A DNA stretch of 64,000 nt, taken from contig CM061232.1 of the NCBI GenBank assembly GCA_030844895.1, positions 88,105,769 to 88,169,768 of the forward strand, given 5' to 3'. The stretch comes from Ambrosia x helenae. Lineage: Eukaryota > Streptophyta > Magnoliopsida > Asterales > Asteraceae. The stretch's first letter is position 1; every line of letters begins with the position of its first letter. The notes below the pieces were generated by a model. It worked only from the letters and a program-made list of their open reading frames with translations. It ran no database searches and was not told the DNA's origin. A program made the translations under genes and the position numbers. Below are positions 12,418 to 24,840 of the stretch, one piece after another.

Positions 12418-14105
12418 GTCTTCTTCTTGTAGACTGCAGAGGTTTGGTCCACCTCTTTTTTTTTGCAAATGTGGTCTGCAAACTACAAACATTTTACTTC
12501 TAAAAAAACAAACAACACCAAAGATTAAATAGATAAATTCACAACTGTTGTACACGTAGATTGAACATATGCATGTTTTCGCCCAAACTATGAAAATAGT
12601 AAAAAGGAATCCCGAAACTCATCTCGTAGCTGATCGGATATCGAGGGTCTGGTCAAAGTTATTATTTATAAAGTTCCTAAGTACCCTTAACTATGTAGTT
12701 AGTGCTAAAAAGGGTGTCGAATCACAAAGAGTTTGTGGTTGGTGAATCGGATTTTAGTGGATTGAAAGCAGTCACTTATGAAGAAGTAATGTTAATTATT
12801 AAGCTTGTTAATGTTTTCAGTTAAGATTTTGAAGCTTGCTAAGGTTCTATCACAAATTTGGATTGGATTAACAATTGCAAAGAATGTTAACGGATTAGGT
12901 GTTTCAAGGCTTAGGTGCCAAGATTCATCAATAATAAAGATAGACAAAACTACATTTCATTACTCTAGAACATGCAAATCTTAATTTCAATTCAAAGTAT
13001 AAATAATCGAATTCATTTCACAAGTTACTGGCTCAATAATCAAATAACAAAAGTGAATCCAAAACAAGATTAAACTAAAGAATTGATTGTTCAAACAACT
13101 CAATTACAAATAAAGATAAAATACCCAATTGTTCAATAACCCTAATCTTACAAGTTTACACTAGGTGATTCCAAAGGGTTTAGCCTTTCATGGTTGTGGA
13201 AGCTTGACTGGTAATGGAAAAGATTGAAGGAATATCCATAGAGAATCTTTGGGCTATAAGGTTAATGGTAAAGGATTGATGATTTGGTGATTGGTGATGA
13301 ATGATGAATAATTGCGATGATTATGGATAAATTGGGTGATATGGAATGTTATGAGAATGAATGATAATGTTTTTATCCTCCAAGTCCGTATTAATAACAT
13401 CCTAGACTAGTTCTTGGTCAAAAGCCTTTAAAAACTCCACGTATCAGTAACCGTGCAAGCTAGCAATCAATAAAATAATCCTGTGAAAAAGATAGCCGAC
13501 CTATGCGTGCCCTTAAACATATAAGACACCTTAGGTCTAATGATGTTTCAACTCATCAAGTTGTTCACCCAACTTACTAGACCCAGCTAAGATGTTCCGG
13601 TTTTAGAAAAAAAAAAGTTTAATGCGACGACATGTTGGTCATTATTATTTATATTTCATATATTGGCACACAGTATATAAATACACAAGCAACATATAAC
13701 TACAAATATCGTTGGGATTCTAATAATTCTAAGGTGGCAGGGCAGCTAGTTTTATCCCGCAAACTTATACATGAACCTATGTCAACACACGTCTCGATTG
13801 TTAAGTAAATATATATTTACAAAATGATATATTTATAATTTCATTAAAAAAATACATCAAAATTGTGTATTATAAAAATATCATTTTCATACATAAAATC
13901 ATAAGTTTTCTATAAAATCATACATAAACTTTTGGAAACTTTAATTTACAAAAATAACCTTTTTATACACAAAATCTCCATGTCTTGCATACAAGTTAAA
14001 ATAACCGTTTTTACTATAATAACCATTTTCATACACTTAGCACATTAGAATTCACACTTAGTCATTTTAAATTATGTTAACATATCAATTATCCTAAATC
14101 ATGGA
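12418..14105. other. Unclassified repeat-like sequence, no gene
   Basis: The first 120 bp (12418-12530) continues the element into which the 4-kb LTR inserted. About 12655-13600 has the look of a decayed non-autonomous element or LTR but shows no recognisable domain. 13620-14105 is AT-rich. The last bases join cleanly with 36213 onward if the split LTR is removed, so this is the host sequence of that insertion. Confidence 0.4.
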
Positions 14106-14110
14106 GATAA
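14106..14110. repeat. Target-site duplication GATAA (left)
   Basis: GATAA immediately left of the LTR end TGTCACATCCC. An identical GATAA lies at 36208-36212 immediately right of the other LTR end. Confidence 0.82.
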
Positions 14111-14445
14111 TGTCACATCCCGCCAAGGCGGAAACACGGGAGTTCGACTCCGAAAGATTTTCAAGCATAAGGTTTGAGCAACACTTAAGATGAAACATAT
14201 TTGATACCAAAATATTTCAAATAGTCTTACACATTGAAATATAAACTGTCTGGAAAGCGAGATTCATTACGACAAACATAAATTATTAAATTGTTTTCAT
14301 GACATGACCTAAGACAGAGGTACCACATCATGCCAACTCAAACCAGACTCTAAAATCCCCATGCTCCATGCAATCAATTACCTGAAAAGCATGCGTAAAA
14401 GATTTGTCAACATAAAGTCGGTGAGTGCACAAGTTTAATGTACGT

Positions 14446-16251
14446 AATATAGAAATCTAGAGGAAGCGATTTTCTATTGGGTTTTAGTTCAGCCCTATAG
14501 TAGCCGAGGGCTGCTCGGCTTCTAGTCACGACTCACAAAACGACAGGTGGTCTTAGTGTAAGAAGTGTAGAGATAGAAATGTTATTTTGTTATTGATAGA
14601 TAATATTTTGGTACAATCAAATGAGGAGATAACATCCTCTATAAATACATAAATGAAAATACATAAAATAAGAAAATAGCTAATCTTGGGCATGAGGAAA
14701 TCTTGGAGGAAAGTCAAAGTCAAGCATAAGACTAGGAGAGAAGGTAGGAGGAAAATTAGGAAGACCAAGACCAAAAGTAATGAAAACTAATACTCCCCCT
14801 CAAGTTAGAGCGTGTAGGTTACGAACGCCTAACTTCCCAAGTAATATTTCTTTCTTTTCGAACATTCCCCTTCAAGTTGGAGTGTTTGTTTTTCTTGCGG
14901 ATTCAATTCTTTGTACCCGACCTATTTTCTTTTAGGGTTCAAAGAAACCCGACTTTTCTTCTTGCAGGCTCAAAGGAACCTGACTTTTCTTCTTGCGAGT
15001 TCAAAGAACCCGAATTTTCGTCTTGCGAATTCGACAAACCCGACTTTTCTTCTTGCGAGTCCAAGAACCCGACTTTTCTTCTTGCGAGTTCGACAAACCC
15101 GACTTTTCTTCTTCCGAGTTCAAAGCACCCTACTTTTCTTCTTGCGAGTTCAAAGAACTCGACTTTTCTTCTCGCGACTTCAAAGAACTCGACTTTTCTT
15201 CTCGCAAGTTCAAAGAACTCAACTTTTCTTCTCGCGAGTCAAAGAACCCGACTTTTCTTCTTATGGGCTCAAAGGAACCCGACATTTCTTCTAGCGGGCT
15301 CAACAAGCCCGACTTTTTCTTCTTGCGGGCTCAAAGGAACCCGACTTTTCTTTTTCTTGCGAGTTCAAGATTAGAACGCGACTTTTCTTTTTCTTGCGGG
15401 TTCAAGATTATTACCCGACTTTTCTTTTTCTTGCGGGTTCAAAGATTAGAACCCGATTTTTTTTTGGTCTTTGATTTTCTCCATCTTGCTTCCACCTCTC
15501 ATTGTCTCCCCCCCCTTTTTTAAGGTTTTTTTTTTTTAATTCACCTCCTTACAAAAATCTCTAAAAATCCTTTTTTTTTGTCTACTCTCGTGACCAATGC
15601 AAAGATTCCCTTGCAAGCCATCGCAGCGTCTCACATGTCCACATTCCCTTTTTTTTTTTTGAGATAAAACTTCTCTCCTTCACTTTCTCCACTGGACAAC
15701 AAGACTCTTTATTTTTTTGTCGATTTCTTTCTTCTCGTTTCTTTCCGGTAGCTTCTTTTTGTGTTGATGGTTGTGGGCGCGGTAGAATGGGTTTGGGTTG
15801 TAGCTGGTGCGTGGTAGAAGACTGGTTTTTCGCGGCTGTAGTGCGGCAGCCGGCGGTGGTTCGATTGAATAATTTTTTTTTGAGCATATTGTTCCAAGGA
15901 TCAGGAACACTGCTCTGATACATATAGAAATCTAGCGGAAGCGATTTTCTATTGGGTTTTATTTCAGCTCTGTAGAAGCCGAGCATTGCTCGGCTTTTAG
16001 TCACGACTCTCAAAACGACAGGTGGTCTTAGTGTAAGAAGTGTAGAGATAAAAATGTTGTTTTGTTATTGATATACAATATATTGGTACAATCAAATGAG
16101 AAGATAACATCCTCTATAAATACATAAAATAAGAAAATAGCTAATCTTGGGCATGAGGAAAGCTTGGAGGAAAGTCAAAGTCAAGCATAAGACTAGGAGA
16201 GAAGGTAGGAGGAAAATTAGGAAGACCAAGACCAAAAGTAATGAAAACTAA
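14446..16251 (-). mobile_element. Non-autonomous LTR element with minisatellite core
   Basis: Two direct repeats of about 330-350 bp (about 14446-14793 and 15928-16251) flank a noncoding core. In minus orientation a primer-site-like TGTATCAGAGCAG (left of the right repeat) and a purine tract GAGGGGGAG (right of the left repeat, about 14795) sit where a 5' and a 3' LTR require them. The flanks TACGT (14441-14445) and TACGT (16252-16256) form an exact duplication. The LTR ends are not TG...CA but AT-rich (TATAGAAATC...AACTAATA), so the exact edge may shift by a base or two. There is no gag or pol. The tail resembles the noncoding end of Copia elements, suggesting a Copia-derived non-autonomous form. 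Confidence 0.72.
14930..15460. repeat. Minisatellite, unit about 30 bp, about 17 copies
   Basis: Tandem units built on GAACCCGACTTTTCTTCTTG, with variants in the GAGTTCAAAG spacer. Because the unit is about 30 bp (a multiple of three), several frames stay open and give artefactual proteins such as FLLASS repeats. It lies wholly inside the core of the non-autonomous LTR element. Confidence 0.9.
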
Positions 16252-17822
16252 TACGTGATGTAAAGTTTTGTGAAGTTCGTGTATGACTAATAAAAGCTAT
16301 CTAAGCCAATGAATACCATGCCAACCATGAGTCCCATAACCAAACCTCTTGACTGTTGTGCCTCGCGTATTGTACAATAAAAACAACGTGTAAATTGTAG
16401 AAAACTAGTACTCTTTTGTATTTAACCGATTAGAGCGACTAACCAAGAGTGAGGGTGCCAACCCAATAGATCTATTTAAGCGTTCCATGGCTATTGTTAG
16501 CTAATGGTTACAGTGTATATGTAAGTACGAGGACTGTTGAGCTCATGACCTGTTTGTCTCATGTTTCACATGGTAGTCATGATAAAATTCATCCCAAATG
16601 AAATGCATCTAGTAATGTAGCATGTTTATCCCCAAAAATGTAAAAACAGTAAAACGGGGTTGTGAAACTCACCTGGTGTCCGAGTAAATGATCTAGCAAA
16701 GCAAAAGCTGGAGTGACTATAGTCCCAACAAAGAGTACCCTATAATGTTAAGGACATCTTAAGTCGTGTGTACTTGGTTATTTACCATACAAGTTGTTCA
16801 CCCGACTCGTGGGCCCTTTTACTATGTATACATGGGGTCAATGTTCTTGCACGTGACAATTATTACGTATCTTGTTTGTACTTTTGAAAGTGTCTAGTTT
16901 TGTGAAACCTTGGAGGTTCTTGTTATAGAAACACAATTAATATTGACAAAACCGGCTTCACAAGTTGTCATGGGTTATTAAATATTACCCATGTGTTGCA
17001 ATATTATGTAAAACATAGTGATTTTAACATATGTTCTAGTGTTATTATGTTAAGTGCATGATTAACACATGTTGGTGCCATTTTAACATATGTTTCTTTA
17101 AAATCCAAAAACTTTACCATGTAACATTAGTTAAAATCCAATTCTTGTGTGGCTATAACTGGCTCTCACATGCTCGTATATGGACACTAAGTTGTTCACG
17201 GGTATGTAGGAGCATGTTATCATCCATGATCGCGTACATACAAAAACAAAGGTGTATTAATGGGTACATGTATTATGTTTAAAGTTTCTAAAAAGTTGGA
17301 TCATTGTCATTCACTCTACACCATACACACATACATGCATCAGCGTATTTGTTTACGATTTGTGTATGTTTTTCCATGTGTGCGTGATATATATACTACA
17401 CATATACACGAGTGTGAGTATATATGAACATAATGTATCTAGATCAAATGTTTACGTGTTTTAACCTCTACATTAAACTGTTTAGGCGATTATAGGTTCA
17501 GGCATACATATGACAAGGGATATGGGTCGGGTGTGCTTGTTACGGGCCGAAACATATTAGAAGTGTTAAGTGTGTAGAAGATTTATTAACATAACTAAAA
17601 GATTAAGGTGTGGCGAGGAGTATCAGAGTGTTATGATCCTTCACACGGTTCCTTGGTTCCTTGTTGGCTCGATATTAGATGGCTTGGGGTTCGAATGTGG
17701 GTTGGTTTGGAGCTGAGGTGGTTCGACCGAGGTGTAAGGGAAAGGAAAAGGAAGTTGTGTCTTGTGAAGGTGTTAATGTGTGGTGTTTGAAAATTCCATG
17801 GACCATTCATATATATAGGCGG

Positions 17823-17824
<2 letters not shown>

Positions 17825-17872
<48 letters not shown>
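17825..17872. repeat. (GA)n microsatellite
   Basis: Pure GA run of about 24 units inside the split solo LTR. Another compound run, (CA)n(TA)n, lies at 18697-18760. Confidence 0.95.
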
Positions 17873-17874
<2 letters not shown>

Positions 17875-18696
17875 AAGAGTGTTTATTTGGTTAGTTCTTC
17901 ATCCTAGATCTTTGATAACTCAAAAGGAGGTTGCTACTTTGGTGTAGAAGGTTGACAAAGCTACTATGATCATGCATTCTTCCATGTTTCAGCCGATTAG
18001 AAGAGATCAAGGCACAAAGGGAATGGATCAACTCTTGGAAGATGTTTATGTGGAAAGTAAATGCCTAAATTGGTATAAGTTGGGTTTAGGGTGGGTTTTG
18101 TCTCATCTTGCATGCATGACTTGTTTTTCTTGTCCTCTTCTTCCTTCCAATCATGTATATGCATGTGTGTGTGGTTGTTTTCAGCCGAAAGAAGGGAAGA
18201 AATGGGGAGGTTTGTAGCTTAGTTATTTTGAGAGGCCATCATATCTTGGATGCATTAGAAAGCTAGTACATTTCCACTTTAGTGCAAATCCTTGACTTAG
18301 TTGGAAAGGGACACATGAATGTATTGAAAAGGGATGTTTGGCCGATTTCTAGCACATGCTCAATACATTTTTGGAAGCCATTCTTGTCTAGGAAGGGTTC
18401 ATGAATTGGGAAAATGGCCTTTAAGGGTGAAAAACTTAACTAGTGTGCTTTGTTTTATGCTACATGCATGTCAAATTTTTGTTTTCTTCTTGATACATAG
18501 TGGTATGTATACATTTGTACGTGTATAGGTTTTGTCTATTGCTATCCATGTGTATAGATACGTATGTCGTGTATGTATGTGTGTATTATCTTGTCCTTAT
18601 CAACTTCCATTGTATATAATTGTATACATATATACATATACAAGTTCGGCTTTTGTGTATTTGTGTATGTATAAATGTATGATAGCTACATTGGAT

Positions 18697-18760
<64 letters not shown>
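18697..18760. repeat. (CA)n(TA)n compound microsatellite
   Basis: Alternating CA then TA dinucleotides within the split solo LTR, in the region corresponding to the TA run near 9040-9060 in the sister LTR. Confidence 0.95.
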
Positions 18761-18762
<2 letters not shown>

Positions 18763-18855
18763 CCGTATGTATACATAGATATAGATTTCAAATGTGTTGA
18801 TTCTTGTCTTGATAATGTAGGTATGTGTGTGTGTGTATTGATGTGCTCAAAGTGG

Positions 18856-19375
18856 TTTGGTAAAAACTACCTAAATTAACCTAAACTAGACACTCTAAGT
18901 TTTAAATTTATAAACTAAGACTCTCTAAACCTAAACCACACAACCGACAAGTGTACCGGTCAGTGCAGTACAGCTAAAGTAAGTCCGAGTATCGAACCCA
19001 CGAGACTCTACTGGAAAACGTAAACTAGACTCGATTACTTATCTACAACCTGACTAAATAATGTTTTGTTGCTTAAAGGGGGCTTTGCTAATAAAACTAA
19101 ATGCAAGAAAATAAAGATGAACTAAAATAAATTGAATTGAACTTAATACGCGAACTGAGCTGGACTGAATTCAAATGATGGTGAAGGTATTACCTAGGTT
19201 AGAATCTTACTCTTGACTGACGAACTTCTATGGTTATGGAACTAGCTATGGAACCGGGATCTTCAAATACTAAACTTACAGGATAAACTAGAGGACCCTC
19301 GACCCTTCTCAAGGAGAAACCTAAAGGTTACCTATAAGCCGTTAAACTACCGATTGAGAGGTTACCCTTACAGGC
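18856..19375. repeat. Unclassified repeat, left part (host of the young Gypsy element)
   Basis: Begins about where the split LTR loses similarity to its sister copy and runs to the CAGGC target site. It contains the phrase CCGACAAGTGTACCGGTC, reminiscent of widespread noncoding plant repeats. It continues at 29347. No coding sequence is seen. The left boundary is approximate. Confidence 0.45.
19371..19375. repeat. Target-site duplication CAGGC (left)
   Basis: CAGGC directly before TGTAACACC. The same five bases follow the other LTR at 29347-29351. Confidence 0.9.
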
Positions 19376-21773
19376 TGTAACACCCCAACCGATGGCGGAA
19401 ACATTGGGGTGCCACGTAGTGACGATTGTTCAAAAAGCTCATGGCAACTAAAGTTTAAATAATTTATTCATCCAATTCAAAACAAACCAATCCAAAAACA
19501 AACACATTGTTCAACGAAACAAACAAAATAAATGTTTAATTATTAAATCTAAAGGCTTCAACTAAGTGATCCAAAAGCTGCTAAAATCTTCACGCATCAT
19601 TGTTACCTGAAACATGTTAAGTTTGGAAAATGGAGGGGTCAACTATAAATAGTTGGTGAGAGTACATAAGTTTTCGTCAAAACGTAGTATAGTATAAAAA
19701 GAAAAAAAATGTAAGCATACAATTCTGTGTCAATATGTAACAACTAGGGCATACATGTGAAAACAAAACTACAGCAAACTGGGGCATAATCAACCCTATG
19801 TTGACAAAGTGTAAAGGTCCATCCCATAGACATGGTTCACCTAAGTTTAAGTTGCAGTTCCAATCACCCGCGCTCCCCATAAACATGGTCAACGAATCTA
19901 GGTGGGGTTGTCAATCCAATAGATCTATCATTGTTACCGTTGGCTTGATCAAAGTTAATGATTATGCAAGTATTAGTTGAGTTTACTTAGCAAGTTTAAG
20001 ACACATAGCACAAAGAATCACACAAGACACATAGTTGAATTGCATAAGTTTAAAGAATAGTGTTTAACATGTTTCACCCCCAAAAGCATTGAAAAACTGT
20101 AAAAGAGTGGGGATATGTAAACTCACCTTATCAAGCAAGCAACCAAAATCCCAAGTATGTAATAGCGGGTAAATATTCCCAATGAAATCAACCTAGATTT
20201 AGCATTGTAAAGTCTAAGTGTCACAAGTTTAATAAGTCTAAGATTTCTAAGTCGTTCGATTAGGGTTCACTTGTTTTGGGGAAAGACGCTTAAATGTTAA
20301 TGGTTTAGTTATAATATAAAAATAATATTATTATTTTTATATAGACTAAAGATATAACTCTTAAAAGTATGGAAAATCTTTTCTACAAATTATTACCTAT
20401 TTATTTAAAATAAACAATTTATTTATACAAAAGATTATAGGATAAAATATAAGAACTATATATATATTTTTTTTCTCAAAAATTTTATATCTTTGATCGT
20501 TTAGATTAGAAATAGTTTTAGAAAATTTTTGGCTTTTGAATCGTTAAAAACGGAATTTTTATGAATTATTTATGAATAAAACAAGTTTATATTGTGATAA
20601 TATATTAAATAACAATTAATATATATATATATAATAATCAGTTTTAAAAAAAATAGTTTAAACCCGGTTTTAACAAGGTTCGACCCCGGGACCTTTGGGT
20701 TGACAAGGAACACAATAACCATCTGGTCTACCAGATCAGATGGTTGTTATACAGATTAAATTGATTATATAATAACATAAATCAGCATCAGATTTTTTTT
20801 TTAAATAAAAAGATACAAACCGGTGACCACAAGGATCGAACCCGGGTGTTCTTGGCTTGTTAAACGAGCAGACAAACCAGTTGGTCTACGCGACCAGTTG
20901 GTTTTCATTCCGATTAGAATGTATATAACCAGACTATGTGCAGTTCATCTTCCCCAATTATTCCTAATACGAGCCCTAATCCCACGTACGAAATCAATAA
21001 ACCCAGATACGAACCCGATAACAGAACTACGTATAGGGCTTTCGTTTATTGATTGATTTCGACCACTTTAACTTGATTTAATCGAATTAAAACGTACCAG
21101 AAGCGGAGGAAAAGTGATGAACAGATGCGAACAAGAAAGCTTCAATTCCGGTCTGTGGTACGTCGATTAGAAGGGATTTGTTTGTGGGTTTTGATGGTAT
21201 GAATCCAGAGGGTAATGGGGAGGGGTATTTATAGGGGATTAATAGATTACAAGAAAAAATTGGAATTGAAAAAGGATAGGGATAAAGGCGGTTTAAGAAG
21301 TTGATAATAATCCTTTAATTAGTCGTGGAAATCACGATTAGAATAGGTATAGAACCGGTTTTTACGTGATAATCATGAATTCAAAACGAAATCTTGATGT
21401 GATAACTGATTTGAACCGATTTAGAGGAAGGAGCTAATGTTAAGCTTTAGTTTTTATATGTTATAATCTTTTAGAAGGAAAAACAATAACAAACTGATTA
21501 TCTAGATCAGCTGGATGACACTTGTGTTTGTAATACTTTGGTCTCAAGTTCAACTCTTGGGTCCAACATTTTATTAATGTTATTATTATTTTTTTTATAT
21601 TTATATATATATATATAATAACATGTATTAACGGATTGAAATAATATAATAACGCTAACATAGCTAAAAGCTTCGAGGATAAAGTTTTAATAAAATGAAA
21701 TACATAGAGTCTAGTTCAATCAAAAGATAAATACGCTAAATGAATCATAAACGGAAAAATACGAGAGGTTACA
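19376..21773 (-). repeat. 3' LTR of the complete Gypsy element
   Basis: TGTAACACC at 19376 to GAGGTTACA at 21773, 2398 bp. It carries a minus-strand TATAAATA (21225-21232) and tRNA-like modules near 20676-20735 and 20822-20901. Confidence 0.93.
20676..20901 (-). other. Pair of tRNA-like modules in LTR
   Basis: On the minus strand, 20901-20822 has CGCGTAGACCAACTGG followed by GGGTTCGATCC, which fits the Pol III B-box consensus GGTTCGANNCC. 20735-20676 has TGGTAGACCAGATGG followed by GGGGTCGAACC. Both are repeated in the other LTR (about 28245-28475). They resemble tRNA-derived sequence; a full cloverleaf was not established. Confidence 0.45.
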
Positions 21774-21787
21774 GTCTCCCCTACTTT
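21774..21787 (-). other. Polypurine tract
   Basis: The minus strand reads AAAAGTAGGGGAGAC immediately upstream of the 3' LTR, the plus-strand priming site for reverse transcription. The conserved GGGACGAAATT block lies just before it. Confidence 0.85.
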
Positions 21788-22476
21788 TGGGAATTTCGTC
21801 CCGAAATTGTAGCAGAGGCTGCGGGAAAAAGATGAGGATATTTTGCTTTCATTTGGTCCTCACGTTCCCAAGTGAACTCTGGGCCACGCTTGGACTCCCA
21901 ACGAACTTTGACGATTGAAATACGGCTTCGCTTGAGATTTTTGACTTCATGATCCATGATTTCAACTGGTTTCTCTATGATGTGCAAGGATTCATCAATC
22001 TGCACGTCATCGAGAGGAATCTGAAGATTTTCATCTGCTAGACATTTCTTCAAATTGGATACATGAAAGGTTGGATGAATGTTGCCCAACTCAGGAGGTA
22101 GGTCAAGTTTGTAGGCTACTTTCCCGATTCTTTCCAAGATTTTTAAAGGACCCACATATCGAGGAGCTAGCTTCCCTTTGTTCCCGAATCGTATAATCCC
22201 CTTCCAAGGCGACACCTTTAAAAGAACAAGATCTCCGACTTGGAATTCTAAGGGCTTGCGACGCTTATCAGCATAGCTCTTTTGACGACTTCTAGCAATG
22301 CGAAGATACTCACGAGCACGCTGGATCTTGTCTGTTGTTTCTTGAATAAGTTCAGGACCCGTGTTCTGAGCTTCACCGATATCGCTCCAACAGACAGGAG
22401 AACGACACTTACGACCATACAATGCTTCAAATGGGGCCATGTCAATACTGGCATGATAGCTGTTATTGTAAGAGAA
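21781..22476 (-). pseudogene. Gypsy integrase C-terminal part with chromodomain-like tail
   Basis: Continues the integrase frame after an in-frame TAA at 22477-22479. The first ATG is at 22440. Visible are the conserved GRKCRSP block, the GPF-type module (APRYVGPLKILERIG) and a tail of about 45 residues, from about position 160, that resembles a chromodomain and ends KYPHLF. Such tails tether chromoviral integrase to chromatin. It cannot be made as part of the polyprotein unless the stop is read through. Confidence 0.85.
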
Positions 22477-24840
22477 TTAAATCAATGGGAGATACGAATC
22501 CCAGTTACCACCGAAGTCAATAACACACGCCCTGAGCATATCCTCTAGTGTCTGGATGGTTCTTTCAGTTTGACCATCTGTTTGAGGATGATAAGCAGTG
22601 CTCAGGTTCAATTTAGTTCCCAAAGCTGATTGTAACGATTCCCAAAAATGAGAAGTGAAACGACTGTCGCGATCTGATATGATATCTAAAGGTACACCAT
22701 GACGTTTCACGACTTCGTTTATGTAAATCTTGGCTAACTTCTCGACTGAAAAAGTTTCACGAATCGGCAGAAAATGAGCAGATTTAGTTAAGCGATCCAC
22801 AATTACCCAGATGCTATCGTGTCTACTCTTTGTGCGAGGGAGTTTGGAAATGAAATCCATAGCAATACTCTCCCATTTCCACACGGGGATTTCTGGTTGT
22901 TCAAGCAAGCCAGAGGGTCGTTGGTGTTCAACCTTCACCTTTGAACACGTAAGGCACTTGGCCACAAACAAGGCTATATCCTTCTTCATACCGGGCCACC
23001 AATAGGTGTACCGAAGGTCTTGATACATTTTGTCAGCACCAGGATGAATAGAATAATGAGATTTATGAGCTTCGTTCATTAGTAAGGCACGAAGACCGTT
23101 GCGATCAGGAACCCAAATACGATTAAGAAAATATAGAAGGCCATCAGGCTTGGCTTCCAGCTGGGTCTCAGCACCACAAGACATTTCATAGTACATGTTG
23201 CCTTGAGTGACCGAGGTTTGCTGAGCTTGAAGGATACGAGTCTGGATGTCAGTTTGGATTCTGGCACAATGAAGTTTGATGTGTTCCTTACGACTGAGTG
23301 CGTCAGCTACAACATTCGCTTTACCAGGATGATATCGAATCTCGCAGTCATAGTCGTTAAGCAATTCAACCCAACGTCTCTGCCTCATATTGAGTTCCTT
23401 CTGGTTAAAAATGTGTTGAAGGCTCTTATGGTCCGTAAAAACTACACACTTGGTACCATATAGATAATGTCTCCAAATTTTCAAAGCGAAGACAACAGCA
23501 CCTAACTCCAAGTCATGAGTAGTGTAGTTCTTTTCATGGATTTTGAGCTGCCTAGACGCGTAAGCAATGACCTTGCCTCGTTGCATGAGAACACAACCAA
23601 GGCCTTGATTTGATGCGTCACAATAGACCACAAAGTCGTCATTACCATCGGGAAGAGTCAAAATAGGAGCTTCACAAAGCTTAAGCTTGAGAGTCTGAAA
23701 AGCTTCCTCTTGTTCAGGTCCCCATTCATAAGATTTACCCTTATGAGTAAGAGCAGTAAGAGGAACAACGATTTTAGAGAAATTGGCGATAAAACGCCGA
23801 TAATAACCCGCTAGACCGAGAAACGAGTGAACTTCCGTAGGAGTCGTAGGAGTGCTCCAATTCTTGATGGCTTCAATTTTTGCAGGATCAACATGAATTC
23901 CCTTCTCATTGATGATATGACCCAAGAACTGAACTTCCTTAAGCCAAAATTCACATTTTGAGAATTTGGCATACAGTTGCTCTTTTCTTAGGAGTTCCAA
24001 GATTAAACGAAGATGTTGTTCGTGATCCAATTTAGATTTAGAGTAGATCAAGATGTCATCAATAAAGACGATCACGAACTTGTCTAGATAAGGTTTGCAA
24101 ACACGATTCATCAAGTCCATGAACACAGCAGGGGCGTTAGTCAAACCGAATGGCATGACCAAGAATTCATAGTGTCCGTAGCGAGTGCGAAAAGCCGTTT
24201 TGGGAATGTCTTCTTCGAGAACCCGGAGTTGGTGATATCCCGAACGAAGGTCAATCTTTGAGAAGTAAGAAGCACCTTGAAGCTGATCAAATAAGTCATC
24301 GATTCTGGGCAAGGGATAACGGTTTTTGATAGTGAGTTTGTTAAGCTCACGATAGTCGATGCACATCCGAAGAGTCCCGTCTTTCTTTTTAACGAACAAA
24401 ACAGGGGCTCCCCAGGGAGAATAACTTGGACGAATGAAACCCTTATCAGAAAGTTCTTGGAGTTGACTAGCGAGTTCTTGCATCTCAGAGGGTGCAAGAC
24501 GATAAGGTGCCTTTGCAATAGGAGTGGCTCCAGGAATAAGATCGATGTGGAATTCAACTTGTCGAGCAGGGGGAAGGCCAGGTAAATCATCTGGAAAGAC
24601 GTCTGAGAAATCCCGAATAACTGGAATGTCTTGCATATTCTTGGCTTTATCTTTCTTCTCAACCACATGAGCCAAGAAAGCTTCATACCCCTTTCGTAGG
24701 TATTTCTGAGCAGTGGTGCAAGACATAAGATTGAGTTTGCTGCATGGCTTCTCTCCATAGATCTTCAAGGTATCACCAGACGATAGAGGAATGCGAATAG
24801 CCTTATCAAAGCATAGAATTTCAGCATGGTGATGTGACAA
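22477..24840 (-). pseudogene. Gypsy reverse transcriptase, RNase H and integrase core
   Basis: An open run of 787 codons lying between two in-frame stops. RT has the FIDD active-site motif at about 259-262. RNase H shows the acidic set in YCDAS (about 408), LELGAV (444), FTDHKS (470) and VADALSR (512). Integrase shows an HHCC zinc site (H592/H599, C629, C632) and the catalytic DDE in AMDF (662), SDRDS (about 722) and TDGQTER (759). All catalytic residues look present. The frame is continuous with gag upstream, separated only by a TAG at 24841-24843. Because the damage is just two single stops, proteins may have been supplied until recently. Confidence 0.93.

Noticed and set aside
14877..15523. 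Three overlapping plus-strand ORFs with FLLASS / RLFFLRVQ repeats
   Set aside because: Products of a 30-bp tandem repeat whose unit is a multiple of three; no domain, no conservation expected.
18532..18879. 115-codon ORF with HTHTHTHIYIYIYI
   Set aside because: Translation of CA and TA microsatellites.
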